Assembly: GCF_028293085.1 (NCBI RefSeq)
Contig: NZ_JAQGLC010000216.1
Location: 1 to 44,939, forward strand
Length of the DNA stretch: 44,939 nt
From: Sphingomonas bacterium
GTDB lineage: Bacteria; Pseudomonadota; Alphaproteobacteria; Sphingomonadales; Sphingomonadaceae
Reading direction: 5' to 3'
Part shown: positions 1 to 11,291 of the stretch, one piece after another
Numbering within the stretch: position 1 is the first letter of the stretch
Layout: every line of letters starts with the position of its first letter
Notes under the pieces: model-generated
What the model was told of the DNA's origin: nothing
Database searches by the model: none
What the model saw: the letters and a program-made list of their open reading frames with translations, nothing else
Position numbers and translations under genes: made by a program

Positions 1-2
1 TC

Positions 3-881
3 TACCGCCGGCTCGACCAGGCGCTTGGCCTCGTGCCCGAGCCGATCGAGCCGGTCTTTCCCGAACGCCAGCCGCGCGCGCGGCGCGGACTGATGGAGCC
101 GATCGTCACACCCGAGGCCTTTGCCCGGGTAATCCATGATCTCGCGACCGATGTGGTCGATCAGCTCGTCCGCGCGGGCCAGGGCGCGCGCCGGCTCGAT
201 TGCTATTTTCACCGGGTCGACGGCCACGCCCAGGCGGTGCGGGTCGGAACCGCCGCGCCGACGCGCGACGTCGCGCATCTCGCAAAATTGCTGACCGCCA
301 GGATCGAGACGGTCGAGCCTGGCCTCGGCATCGAGGCGATGACCCTGGTCGCGCCGCTGATCGAGAAGCTGAACCCCCGTCAAAGCGAGACCCTGACGTC
401 GATCGGCCAGCGTGGTCCGGATCTCGGCGCGCTGGTCGATGCGCTGGCCAACCGGTTCGGCCAGCGCCGCATCTACCGCAATGCGCCGGTCGCGAGCGCC
501 ATGCCGGAGCGTTCCGTAGGGCTGACCCCGGCGCTCGGGCGCCCGGACGGCGCGACCTGGGACCAGGATCTGCCCCGGCCGTGCCGGATGCTCAATCCGC
601 CCGAGCCGGTCGACGTCACCGCGATGTTGCCCGACCATCCGCCCGCGATGTTCGTATGGCGCCGCAAGCGGTTCCGGGTGGCCCAGGCAGACGGTCCCGA
701 ACGGCTGCACGGCGAATGGTGGCGCGAGCGCGGCAACGAGGCTGACCAGCCCTGTCTGGTGCGCGACTATTATCAGGTCGAGACGACCAGCGGCGGCCGC
801 TACTGGCTGTTCCGGCTAGGCGATGGCGAGAATCCGGCGACGGGACCGATGCGCTGGTTCCTTCACGGCGCGTTCGCGTGA
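3..881 (+). CDS. imuB: ImuB, Y-family DNA polymerase-like mutasome protein (3' end)
   Basis: This is the C-terminal 292 residues of an ImuB-type protein; the reading frame is already open at the first bases of the window (YRRLDQALGLVPE). ImuB is a catalytically inactive Y-family polymerase relative that bridges the beta clamp, ImuA and DnaE2 in SOS-induced translesion synthesis. The polymerase palm lies outside the window. What is seen is the little-finger-like and C-terminal region, rich in Arg/Pro/Trp and ending in an aromatic stretch (RYWLFRLGDGE, then MRWFLHGAFA). dnaE2 lies 2.5 kb downstream on the same strand, whereas imuA-imuB-dnaE2 is normally one contiguous operon. Family assignment rests on the C-terminal sequence and on context. 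Confidence 0.85.
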   Translation, partial: YRRLDQALGLVPEPIEPVFPERQPRARRGLMEPIVTPEAFARVIHDLATDVVDQLVRAGQGARRLDCYFHRVDGHAQAVRVGTAAPTRDVAHLAKLLTARIETVEPGLGIEAMTLVAPLIEKLNPRQSETLTSIGQRGPDLGALVDALANRFGQRRIYRNAPVASAMPERSVGLTPALGRPDGATWDQDLPRPCRMLNPPEPVDVTAMLPDHPPAMFVWRRKRFRVAQADGPERLHGEWWRERGNEADQPCLVRDYYQVETTSGGRYWLFRLGDGENPATGPMRWFLHGAFA

Positions 882-935
882 CCCGCCAAACCTGTCAGAT
901 GCAGGGCCAGGTCCTTTGAATCTCGACCACTGGCC

Positions 936-1415
936 TTAGCCGGAAGCGCCTGCTTGCGTCCCGGTCGCGCTCGCTTCGGGAGCCGCTCCGCCCCCGAGTC
1001 CAATGCGGGCGAGCGCCAGTCCGAGCGCGGCACCGATCGCCGCACCGATACCGGCCGTGACCGCCGGATTCTTAGCGGCCAGCTGCTGCAATCCGTTGAG
1101 CAGGCTGGCGGCGTCCTGCTCGCTGGCGCTGTCGGCAACGCCGCGAAGTTTCCCCGAAGCCGAACGGATCAGGTCGCGGACGGCTTCGGGGAGCTGGGTC
1201 GCCTCGTCCGAGACCAGGCCGTCGATAGTATCGGCGGCGCCCGTCAAAGCGTCGGACATGCGTCCGATCTGCTTGTCGGCCGCAACGACGGCGAAGCGGG
1301 GCAGCGATGTCGCCAGACTGCGACCGCCACTCGCAGGGCCGCTGTCTTCAGTCGAACCGTCGACGGCCATGTCCAGGCCCTGATCGGGTTGAAAGGCGCT
1401 GTCGTCCGGCATCAT
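936..1415 (-). CDS. Glycine-zipper membrane-anchored protein, unknown function
   Basis: A 159-aa protein, convergent with imuB (54-bp gap). The N-terminal half is acidic and hydrophilic and the middle is probably helical (about residues 60-105). Near the C terminus is an Ala/Gly-rich hydrophobic segment, NPAVTAGIGAAIGAALGLAL, with regularly spaced glycines as in glycine-zipper anchors, followed by an Ala/Gly/Thr tail. The layout resembles small envelope stress proteins (DUF883/YqjD-like), but I do not recognise a specific family. The ATG at 1415 was chosen because GGAG lies five bases upstream; a TTG at 1418 is the only in-frame alternative nearby. It sits with hemerythrin genes, which suggests a stress role (inference). 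Confidence 0.65.
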   Translation of the reverse strand: MMPDDSAFQPDQGLDMAVDGSTEDSGPASGGRSLATSLPRFAVVAADKQIGRMSDALTGAADTIDGLVSDEATQLPEAVRDLIRSASGKLRGVADSASEQDAASLLNGLQQLAAKNPAVTAGIGAAIGAALGLALARIGLGGGAAPEASATGTQAGASG

Positions 1416-1651
1416 CAATTCTCCAAGGTTCAGCTATCATATTGAAGGAAAACAACACCTCCGACCCGACGCGCCGACCGTAGGCGGTCCGACATCATGG
1501 TGCCCGCCACCCTCGCCTGCGTACCCCTTTCACATCAGCCGTTGCGCCCTTCATCAGGCAGCCCGGGTGCGACCTATCAACGCAAGCCTTTGCGGCCGTG
1601 CCGCAAGCCATGAGGCAATGCGAGGCCCGCGCGCCCGCGAGCGGCTGCGCG

Positions 1652-2191
1652 CTAGCCGCCGGCGCCCATATAGCGCTCATATTCCTCGGTGTAGCGCTGG
1701 GTGATCAGGGCTTGCTCGCCGGCGCTGGCGGACTTCGCGAGCTCGGTGAACCAGGTCCCCTCCTCGGAATAGACATGATGGGCGACGGCCCCTTCAATGT
1801 GTCCGAGCTTGTCGAGATAATCCTCGCTCATCGGATCGAGGCGCTCGAGCAGCCCCATTTCCATCTTCGCGGCCGACTGCTCCTGGTAGGCGAGTTCCGC
1901 ATGACCCACCTGATGGTCGGCAGCGAGCGCGGGATAGACCGCCGCTTCCTCCGCGATCGAATGACCGGTGAGAAGCAGGCCGAGCTTCTGCTGCTCGGCA
2001 CGTCGCGACGGGGCGTCCCTGGCAGCTTTCACGGCCGCGAACTGCGCCTCGATCTGACGATGATGGTCGAGGATGGTCGACAACCAGTTGCCCGGCTTTG
2101 CGGCCGCTTCCGCCTTCGCGCGTGCCTTGGCGCGGGCTTCGTCACTTTCGGGGGGCGTTACCGCCGCGATGACCTTGTCCAGAACCGACAT
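1652..2191 (-). CDS. Hemerythrin (HHE cation-binding) domain protein
   Basis: A 179-aa protein. After an Ala/Lys/Glu-rich leader (residues 1-35) comes a four-helix HHE domain with candidate diiron ligands in LDHHRQIEAQF, GHSIAEEAAVYP, HQVGHAELAYQEQ and GAVAHHVYSEEGTWF. Such proteins bind a non-haem diiron centre and are linked to oxygen or redox stress; the role here is not known. The start MSVLDKVIAAV at 2191 follows a GGAGG about ten bases upstream; a TTG at 2212 is less likely. An EcfG-like promoter lies upstream (2233-2257). Part of a second hemerythrin gene lies just upstream on the same strand. Confidence 0.85.
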   Translation of the reverse strand: MSVLDKVIAAVTPPESDEARAKARAKAEAAAKPGNWLSTILDHHRQIEAQFAAVKAARDAPSRRAEQQKLGLLLTGHSIAEEAAVYPALAADHQVGHAELAYQEQSAAKMEMGLLERLDPMSEDYLDKLGHIEGAVAHHVYSEEGTWFTELAKSASAGEQALITQRYTEEYERYMGAGG

Positions 2192-2230
2192 TTTTTTCCG
2201 ACCTCCAGCCAAAATTTTTCGATGCCGGAC

Positions 2231-2701
2231 TCAACAGATTTGCGCGGCCGGCGTTCCCGAGGAATGCGCGATTTTCCCGACATCCGCCTCCGGTGAACCT
2301 GTTCGGCGGCGATATCCCACCGGTCGACTTTCCCGTGCGCGGAGAATGGGATGGCGGGCGGCGGTCTGTCTTCGGCCCGGGCGGAGCCGGCCAGACAGGA
2401 AGCGGCGCCCGGCGCCGCAAGGGCGCCGGACGCCGCGATCGTCACCTGGCGTCGATGGAAATGACCAGATGGTCGCCTCGACGAACGTGGTCGGCGTCGG
2501 CTTCGCCAGACCGCCGGCCTTGTAGGTGGCGATCAGTTCTTCCTTGCGCGTGCGAAGCTGGTCGCCCAGCGCGTCCATATCGAGTCCGGCCTTGCGCGCC
2601 TGGGAGAACATGCCCTCCATGCGCTTCTCCTCTTCCTCGACATGGTGCTCGATCTGCTCGGAGAGCACCTTCCCCGATCGCGCAGGCGGGAGCTCGGCGC
2701 A
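2231..2701 (-). pseudogene. Truncated hemerythrin gene (3' remnant)
   Basis: The minus-strand frame reads KVLSEQIEHHVEEEEKRMEG, MFSQARKAGLDMDALGDQL, then RTRKEELIATYKAGG. This is the last two helices of a hemerythrin-domain protein, including the typical MFxxARKAGLDMDALG block. Upstream the frame meets a TGA at about 2702-2704, with no room for the first two helices, so the 5' half is gone. Beyond TPTTFV (about 2480) the frame runs on into Arg/Pro-rich sequence without family character until 2231, so the native stop also seems lost. The break lies about 20-40 bases from the LexA box at 2722, consistent with rearrangement between imuB and dnaE2. It does not look functional. A competing frame (about 2158-2445, minus) could encode a signal-peptide-like start but is not supported further. 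Confidence 0.6.
2233..2257 (-). promoter_or_regulatory. Candidate EcfG-type general-stress promoter of the hemerythrin gene
   Basis: On the minus strand this reads GGAAC, 16 bases, TGTT. The alphaproteobacterial EcfG consensus is GGAAC-N16/17-CGTT, so the -35 is perfect and the -10 has one mismatch. It would start transcription about 35 bases before the hemerythrin ATG at 2191. Confidence 0.45.
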
Positions 2702-2721
2702 TCAATCATCTTTGCAAATCT

Positions 2722-2736
2722 GTTCCTTTTATGTTC
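2722..2736 (+). promoter_or_regulatory. LexA (SOS) box upstream of the orf198-dnaE2 unit
   Basis: GTTC-CTTTTAT-GTTC is a perfect match to the alphaproteobacterial LexA operator GTTC-N7-GTTC. It lies 57 bases before the ATG of the 198-aa protein gene, which abuts dnaE2. DnaE2 is SOS-induced in this class, so the position makes functional sense. Confidence 0.85.
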
Positions 2737-2793
2737 TCCTGCGAGGTTCAGGGTGCGAGTCGCGATCGCGCCGCATGATGAAGGATCAGGCGC

Positions 2794-3390
2794 ATGGAAC
2801 ACCATCGGGGCGAGCACCTTTCCGACGATTTCGACTGGGCCGAATCCTTGGGCGTTGCGGGAAACGACGCGCCTTTGCGCAGCCTCAGCCACATGACTTC
2901 AGCCGACATAGCGGCGCCGATGGCTGCCGAGCAGGAGGCGGCGGTCAGCCTCGCGTACTCGATTGGCCTGCCGCAGAAAGGCGATGAGGCCGATCAGCCG
3001 ATTCCTGTCGAGATGAGTGATGAAACGGCCGCCGCCATGCTCGAGGCGGTCAACGCCGTGACAATCTCGCCCGAGCATCTGAAGCGGGTCATGCGGATCG
3101 TCGACGTGATCCCCGTCCCGCTCAAATATGCCGGCGCCGCCCCTGCCTATTCTGCCCTGGAGTGCGCCGGCGATCTCGGCCTCGACGAGCCGGCGGCGCG
3201 TGCGCTGCTGGCGCGCGCCATCGCGCTTAGCCGATGGCGCAGCGAAGGCGTTGTCAGGGAAGCGAAGGAGAACCCCGCGGTAATCGAGGCCGCGGCCCGG
3301 GCTGCGGTGACCATGAGCGGCGGCCTGCCGGCGTTCGAAGCGCCGGCGTTCGTCGAACTGATCGCGTTCATCACCGACCTGCCCTGGTAA
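2794..3390 (+). CDS. Unknown 198-aa protein co-transcribed with dnaE2 (putative SOS gene)
   Basis: The family is not recognised. The protein appears mostly alpha-helical and Ala/Glu-rich with no membrane segment, signal or metal-binding motif. Notable stretches are [21 protein letters not shown] sequence near residue 100, a helical block around residues 125-165 ([20 protein letters not shown]) and a C terminus ending in FITDLPW. An AAGGA eight bases before the ATG at 2794 supports this start. The gene lies directly behind a perfect LexA box, and its stop is 40 bases before the preferred dnaE2 start (5 bases before an alternative GTG), so the two are almost certainly one transcript. A part in damage tolerance is inferred from context only. 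Confidence 0.7.
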   Translation: MEHHRGEHLSDDFDWAESLGVAGNDAPLRSLSHMTSADIAAPMAAEQEAAVSLAYSIGLPQKGDEADQPIPVEMSDETAAAMLEAVNAVTISPEHLKRVMRIVDVIPVPLKYAGAAPAYSALECAGDLGLDEPAARALLARAIALSRWRSEGVVREAKENPAVIEAAARAAVTMSGGLPAFEAPAFVELIAFITDLPW

Positions 3391-3430
3391 TGCGGTGACG
3401 TGTCATGACTGGGGCACAGGCGGCTCTCCC

Positions 3431-6742
<3,312 letters not shown>

Positions 6743-6864
6743 CGCGCAACAGCCCGGTACGCCATTGGCAGCAGGCGTACATAACAACCATCGCTGCACC
6801 CTTGACGTACCGATTGACCGAAGCGAGCCTGTCGGCACGGCAGGCCGAACAGGGGTAACCGGCA

Positions 6865-7158
6865 ATGGTGCGGCCTAGTGTGACGTTCGAGCTCAGCGGT
6901 GGTTATTGGGTGGCTGAGCGGCAGAGTGTCGGCTTCACCGGCAAGACCGATCTCGGCGAGGTCGAGTTCCTGATCACCAGCGAGGCGCTGGAACAGATGC
7001 TCAATCCCGATCTCGACGGGATCGACGGCGAATCTGCTCTCGAGATCTTCGCCGAGTTCGAAGCCGACATCCACCGCATCGCCGTGCTCGAATTCGTGAA
7101 GCGGCTGGGCGGCGAACCGCCGATCCTGCTGGCCGCTGCCGATGTCGAGACCCATTAG
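6865..7158 (+). CDS. DUF1488-like small protein
   Basis: A 97-aa protein. The pattern of a beta-strand (FELSGGYWVAERQSVGFTG), then VEFLITSEALEQML, and a long acidic helix resembles DUF1488 proteins, which have no known function. An AGGGG about nine bases before the ATG supports the start. It follows dnaE2 after 122 bases on the same strand; that spacing contains no clear gene, promoter or terminator. Family assignment is tentative. Confidence 0.55.
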   Translation: MVRPSVTFELSGGYWVAERQSVGFTGKTDLGEVEFLITSEALEQMLNPDLDGIDGESALEIFAEFEADIHRIAVLEFVKRLGGEPPILLAAADVETH

Positions 7159-7188
7159 AAGAACCGTTCCTTTCCCCCGCCACGCGGC

Positions 7189-7213
7189 GGAACCGCCCAC
7201 GCCCGGCCTCGTT
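7189..7213 (+). promoter_or_regulatory. EcfG-type general-stress promoter
   Basis: GGAAC (7189-7193), 16 bases, then CGTT (7210-7213) matches the alphaproteobacterial EcfG consensus exactly. The following gene starts at 7264, leaving a leader of roughly 45 bases. Confidence 0.65.
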
Positions 7214-7263
7214 TGACCGATGGCAGGCATGCGACCGCCGGTAATGCAGGAAAAGGACGCCCG

Positions 7264-7506
7264 ATGAGCAAGCTCGACCAGGCAGACCGCGACCACCTCG
7301 ATAAACGCAGGTTTGCCTTTCCCAAGCAGCGCAAAGAGCCGATCGAGAATGCGAGCCACGTCCGCAACGCGATCGCGCGGTTCAACCAGGTAAAGGGCGT
7401 CACCGATGATGAGCGCGATGACGCCTGGAGCCACATCCTGAAGGCGGCGAAGGAATTTGGCGTCGAGGTCAATGAGAAAAGCTGGCGCGAAATCGGAAAA
7501 TCCTGA
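7264..7506 (+). CDS. DUF6582-like small stress protein
   Basis: An 80-aa hydrophilic protein. The segment FAFPKQRKEPIENASHVRNA matches the pattern FAxPxxRxYPIxDxxHARNA of DUF6582-type proteins, followed by a helical tail. The function is unknown. The start MSKLDQ at 7264 has a purine-rich ribosome site (GGAAAAGGA) just upstream; an earlier in-frame GTG/ATG at 7213 would fall on the promoter -10 and is rejected. The EcfG-type promoter at 7189 points to induction under general stress (inference). Confidence 0.65.
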   Translation: MSKLDQADRDHLDKRRFAFPKQRKEPIENASHVRNAIARFNQVKGVTDDERDDAWSHILKAAKEFGVEVNEKSWREIGKS

Positions 7507-7532
7507 CCGGCTGCCGACCCCCCGGCGTCAAA

Positions 7533-8195
7533 TTATGGAGTCAACCGGAACTCTGAATTAGCGACCGGTGAAGCGTCCGCCAAAGACTCGACCTCGGGCA
7601 CCGGGTCAACGACCCGTTCAACGCGGAGCGTTCCCGCCGGCAGCTCTCTGAGAATCTGCTTTGCGGAAATCGCCGGATCGAGCCAGTCGGCCCAGGCCGA
7701 GCGCTCGAGGATGCAGATCTGGCGATCATGATAGGGCGCGATGTCGGGTCCGGGCGGCATCGTCAGCATCGTGAATGCCTCGCCGACCTTGGGGTCCGTG
7801 CGCCAGATACCGGCGATGCAAAACAGCGGCTCGTCCTTCTTCGTGAACAGCCATTTGTCCTTCTTCTTTTGCTTCGGATCGTCAGGCTTGGTGAACTCGT
7901 AAAACCCATCGGCGACGATGAGGCAGCGGCCGGAAGTGAATTCGCGCTTGTCCGACTGAAAGTTGAAAACCGGCTTGCCGGTCGGGCCTGGCCAACTCCA
8001 CCGCCGCTGGACGAGATCGCCTGCACCGCGCACGCCCTCCACCGTGCGCACGATCGGCGCAACATCGGTGATCTTGATGTCGCTGCGGGCCTCGATATTA
8101 GGGATGCCTTCGGAGAAGGTGATCTTGATCTTCAAATTCTCGAAGTCCTCCGCGATCGCCATCGCGTCGACCTCGAGCCGGTAATCATTGCACAT
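7533..8195 (-). CDS. yedK: SRAP/YedK-type abasic-site processing protein
   Basis: A 220-aa SOS-response-associated peptidase family protein. These enzymes form a thiazolidine cross-link through Cys2 with abasic sites in single-stranded DNA. Seen here are Cys2 (MCNDYRLE), the RCLIVADGFYEF motif with the active-site Glu, and the PYHDRQ motif with the catalytic His, so all core residues are present. The length is normal for the family. It is transcribed away from a second SRAP-like gene, and a perfect LexA box lies in the 65-bp gap, so both are probably SOS-regulated. Confidence 0.92.
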   Translation of the reverse strand: MCNDYRLEVDAMAIAEDFENLKIKITFSEGIPNIEARSDIKITDVAPIVRTVEGVRGAGDLVQRRWSWPGPTGKPVFNFQSDKREFTSGRCLIVADGFYEFTKPDDPKQKKKDKWLFTKKDEPLFCIAGIWRTDPKVGEAFTMLTMPPGPDIAPYHDRQICILERSAWADWLDPAISAKQILRELPAGTLRVERVVDPVPEVESLADASPVANSEFRLTP

Positions 8196-8239
8196 GATCC
8201 CTCCCTTCCGGCCCGTCGCCGGTATTGCGAGTGCGATCA

Positions 8240-8254
8240 GTTCCCATTATGTTC
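8240..8254 (+). promoter_or_regulatory. LexA (SOS) box between two divergent SRAP genes
   Basis: GTTC-CCATTAT-GTTC is a perfect alphaproteobacterial LexA operator. It lies 45 bases upstream of the minus-strand SRAP start (8195) and ends six bases before the ATG at 8261 of the plus-strand paralog, so one operator could control both. Confidence 0.85.
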
Positions 8255-8260
8255 TCATCC

Positions 8261-8767
8261 ATGATCGCCACCGCCTTAGATTCGGACGCACCGCTCGGGA
8301 GCAGGCGCGCCATCATACGGTACAACGCCGCCGAGCTCGAAATGGTTGAACTCGCGTGGGGCTTCAGGCCCAAGACCGCCGACGATCGGCCGTTCCGGTT
8401 CGTGCAGTCCGAAGGGCGAACCTTCCCGAGCCATCGCTGCCTGATCCCGGCTTCCGAATTCCACGTCACCACGGCGAAGCGCCGCTACAAATTCGCGCTT
8501 GAGGACGGGAACTGGTTCTACCTCGCCGGCATCTGGCGACCAGCGACGCAGGGCTGGCCCGAGAGCTATGCGATCCTCACCATCGAGGCGAACCCAGAGG
8601 TCGCCCGCTATCAGGAGCGCCAGGGCGCGGTGTTGCTGCGCCGCCAGCGGATGGACTGGCTCGACAGCACCACGAGCGAGGCGGATCTGCTGCAACCCCT
8701 GCCCGCGCGCAGTTTCGACGTCTCTGAACTCACGACCGGCATAGCGGAATCGCTGTTGCCGATCTGA
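8261..8767 (+). CDS. Degenerate SRAP paralog lacking catalytic residues
   Basis: A 168-aa protein that matches the second half of the SRAP fold: ELAWGFRP, RCLIPASEFHV, WFYLAGIWRP, SYAILTIEANPEVA and a C-terminal region like that of its neighbour. The MC(G/N)R start with nucleophilic Cys2 is absent. The usual GFYEW motif reads SEFHV, and the usual H-R-M-P/H-D-R-Q position reads YQERQGAVL without His. It therefore cannot make the canonical cross-link, yet the frame is intact and the gene sits behind a LexA box. The ATG at 8261 was chosen because the one at 8249 lies inside the box; the true start could be slightly different. It may bind DNA without catalysis or be decaying. Confidence 0.7.
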   Translation: MIATALDSDAPLGSRRAIIRYNAAELEMVELAWGFRPKTADDRPFRFVQSEGRTFPSHRCLIPASEFHVTTAKRRYKFALEDGNWFYLAGIWRPATQGWPESYAILTIEANPEVARYQERQGAVLLRRQRMDWLDSTTSEADLLQPLPARSFDVSELTTGIAESLLPI

Positions 8768-8842
8768 CTGGCTCCAACCGATATCCTTGCGAAGGTTTGA
8801 CGATCGCCGCCGTTCGGGCTCACACCGTTTTACGGTGGTAGG

Positions 8843-8884
8843 ACTAGGCCGGATCGGACAGCATGCGTCCGGCCTAGTTTTATT
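8843..8884 (+). terminator. Rho-independent terminator after the SRAP paralog
   Basis: A perfect 11-bp stem (ACTAGGCCGGA at 8843-8853 with TCCGGCCTAGT at 8868-8878) closes a 14-base loop and runs into TTTATT. It lies 75 bases after the stop of the degenerate SRAP gene. Confidence 0.75.
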
Positions 8885-9081
8885 CAATGGCGGCTAGACC
8901 ACATCAGCCCTGAAAGGCACAGCAACAGGAAGCTGTCTGTGGTCAATTGCCTGGCAAAAGCCGGCGTCAGGCCGATCGCCGCAAACTTTCCACCGTCTCG
9001 CGCCTAACGTAATATCCGCTGATCATGGGGACGGGCTCGGGTCATCGATTCGACGTCCTGAGAGGACGAAGTTCGGCCCAA

Positions 9082-9447
9082 CTATACTGCCCTGCAGAGC
9101 GCACGCGCGAGCGCCGCCTCCAGATCGCCCAGCCGGAACGGCTTCTGAATGATCGGGACGTCCATCAGGTCTGACCGCAGTCCGGCGGCGCCGTAGCCGC
9201 TGGCGAAGGCGAACGGCACGCCGAGGCGTCGAAGCTCATCGGCCACGGGAAAGACCTTTTCGCCGGCGAGATTCACGTCCAGCAGAGCGACGTCGAAGCC
9301 TCCGGACCCTACCAGGTCGAGGGCCTCGTCGACCGACGCCGCGCTCAGGACGACGGTGCAGCCCAGGTCCTCGAGCATGGCCTCCACCAGCAGGGCGACG
9401 AGACTTTCGTCTTCGACGATGAACACGCGGAGGCCGGTCAGTTCGGT
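9082..9447 (-). CDS. Single-domain response regulator
   Basis: About 121 residues forming one receiver domain with no output domain. Acidic residues are in FIVEDESLV, the phospho-acceptor Asp in VALLDVNLAGE, and the conserved Lys in IIQKPF. It lies directly downstream of the HWE kinase gene and is presumably its partner. The GTG at 9447 is one possible start; a TTG at 9471 that overlaps the kinase stop (TTGA) would add eight residues and imply translational coupling. Short receivers beside HWE kinases are common in alphaproteobacterial stress signalling; the output is unknown. Confidence 0.85.
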   Translation of the reverse strand, partial: TELTGLRVFIVEDESLVALLVEAMLEDLGCTVVLSAASVDEALDLVGSGGFDVALLDVNLAGEKVFPVADELRRLGVPFAFASGYGAAGLRSDLMDVPIIQKPFRLGDLEAALARALCRAV

Positions 9448-9467
9448 CACCGCCGACCGTGGCTCGC

Positions 9468-11240
9468 TCAAAGCTCGAAGCGCATGGAACACCGCAATCC
9501 GCCGGGCATGAATTGAAGATCGGCTTTGCCGGCAAGATCCCGGGTGATGCTGCGCTCGATCAGTTGGCGGCCGAACCCCCGACGCGTGGGCGTTTCGACG
9601 GTTGGCCCACCGCTCTCGATCCAATGCAGGGCGAGCATGGCCTTCGTCCCGTCATCCTCGCGCGCCCAGGAGACCTGCACCCGACCCCGCGCAGCGGACA
9701 GCGCACCATATTTCGCCGCGTTGGTCACAAGCTCGTGAAGAACCATGCCGAGCGTAAGCCCGGTGCGGGCGGAGAGCGTCAGTTCCGGTCCGTCGAGGAC
9801 GATGCGCGACTCATCGGCGTCGTTGTAGGGGGCGAATTCCTGCTCGAGCAATTCACCGATACCCATGCCGGTCCAGCGTCGGCGGGTGAGCAGGTCGTGC
9901 GCCTTGCTCAGTGCCAGCAGCCGCCCTTCGAACCGCTCCGCGAAGAGCTCTGGCGTCGAGCGATGAGTGTGCATGGAAATCGACTGGACCGTCGCGAGCG
10001 TGTTCTTCACCCGGTGATTCAGCTCATCGATGAGGATCTTCTGTTCCTCGTCCGCCAGCTTGCGGTCGGTGATGTCGACCAGGACGTTGATGCCGCCCAC
10101 GACCTCCCCTTGGCTGCCGCGTAGGACAGTCGGGAAGGGCGTGAACGTTCGCCGCGTACCGTCGGGGCGTTCGGCCACGGCTTCGACGCCGCGAAGCTCG
10201 TCACCAGCCTTGAGCGCGAGGGCCATTGGGCATTCTTTGTGCGGCAGCGGCGTTCCATCGGGCCAAAAAAGCTTCCAGGAAACGCTCCATTCGTCGACAC
10301 CCAGGACCGGTCGCCGGCCGGAGAATGCGACGGCGGCTTCGTTGTAATAGGTGATGCGTCCAGACGCGTCGGTGGTGTAGACCGCGATCGGCAGCGCATC
10401 GAGCAGATCGCGCGAGCGTTGTTCGCTTTCCAGCACGCGTTGTTCGGCCCGCCTGCGATCGCTGACGTCTTTCACCACGCGCACGCCGTAGAGGAATGTG
10501 CCATCCAGGGCCCGCACCGAGGAGCTCAGCACCTCGACGAAGACATCCGCACCGGCCTTGCTACGGTACCGCTTGTCCAGGGAGTAGGAGTCCCGGCGGC
10601 CGGCGACCTGATCGCGATACCGGGCCATGTCTTCGCCGCGATCATCCGGGTGCGTGATCTGCTCGAAGGTCATGCCGACGAGTTCTTCCCTGGTATAGCC
10701 TGAGATCGCAGCGAAGGCGGGATTGACGGTCAGGAACCGACCGTATTCGTCGGTTTCGCCGATCCCGACGGAGACGCTCTCATAGGTCTTGGCGAGCCGG
10801 CGCTCGGCCTCGAGCCGGGCGGCTTCGGCTTCGCGCGACGCGGTGACGTCGACCGAGAAACAGCGCGTGTTGATGAATTCTCCGTCCCGGAAGAGCACAC
10901 TGGAGCTGATCAGAACATGCTTTATCGATCCGTCCCTCGCCTTCAGGCGCGCCGGATACTTGTCCAACCGTTCGCCCGCCATCAGACGCCGGAGGATGTC
11001 GGCGATGACCTCGGGGTCGGCGTGGAAATTCGCGATCGGCCGGCCGACATATTCGTCGGCCGAGTAGCCCATCAGTTCCAGCTCCGCCTTATTGGCCCGC
11101 AGGATGATGCCGTTGCCATCGACCAGATGCAGCCCGACCGCCCCGTTCTCGAAGAAATCTTCATAGTCCGGCGCAACGGTGCTCGCCGCCGGCACGGCGG
11201 CGCGGCGCTGGATCGCCGTCGATTGCAGCCCAAGTTTCAC
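9468..11240 (-). CDS. HWE-family sensor histidine kinase with three PAS domains
   Basis: A 590-aa cytoplasmic kinase with no transmembrane segment. Three PAS units occupy about residues 20-140, 145-270 and 275-400, followed by an HWE/HisKA_2-type core: phospho-acceptor box DELNHRVKNTLATVQSI, the MVLHELVTNAAKYGAL N box, and WIESGGP plus GFGRQLIERS in the ATP-binding part. Such kinases sense light, redox or other internal cues and often feed the general stress response. The GTG at 11240 has GGGGGA nine bases upstream. An upstream TTG at 11267 lies inside the promoter -10, so it is rejected. Confidence 0.9.
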   Translation of the reverse strand: MKLGLQSTAIQRRAAVPAASTVAPDYEDFFENGAVGLHLVDGNGIILRANKAELELMGYSADEYVGRPIANFHADPEVIADILRRLMAGERLDKYPARLKARDGSIKHVLISSSVLFRDGEFINTRCFSVDVTASREAEAARLEAERRLAKTYESVSVGIGETDEYGRFLTVNPAFAAISGYTREELVGMTFEQITHPDDRGEDMARYRDQVAGRRDSYSLDKRYRSKAGADVFVEVLSSSVRALDGTFLYGVRVVKDVSDRRRAEQRVLESEQRSRDLLDALPIAVYTTDASGRITYYNEAAVAFSGRRPVLGVDEWSVSWKLFWPDGTPLPHKECPMALALKAGDELRGVEAVAERPDGTRRTFTPFPTVLRGSQGEVVGGINVLVDITDRKLADEEQKILIDELNHRVKNTLATVQSISMHTHRSTPELFAERFEGRLLALSKAHDLLTRRRWTGMGIGELLEQEFAPYNDADESRIVLDGPELTLSARTGLTLGMVLHELVTNAAKYGALSAARGRVQVSWAREDDGTKAMLALHWIESGGPTVETPTRRGFGRQLIERSITRDLAGKADLQFMPGGLRCSMRFEL

Positions 11241-11266
11241 AGGAACGATTCCCCCATGCCGCTGCA

Positions 11267-11291
11267 AACGCCCAAGCCCGGTTCACGTTCC
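11267..11291 (-). promoter_or_regulatory. EcfG-type promoter of the HWE kinase operon
   Basis: On the minus strand GGAAC (11291-11287), 16 bases, then CGTT (11270-11267) matches the EcfG consensus exactly. It predicts a transcript start close to 11258, only some 18 bases before the kinase GTG. Confidence 0.65.

Noticed and set aside
2158..2445. A minus-strand frame beginning like a signal peptide (LAAPGAASCLAGSARAED)
   Set aside because: It overlaps the hemerythrin remnant in another frame, runs into the intact hemerythrin gene and has no clear ribosome site.
6743..6864. Possible promoter or small gene between dnaE2 and the DUF1488-like gene
   Set aside because: No LexA box, EcfG motif, sigma54 motif or coding frame with a ribosome site could be found.
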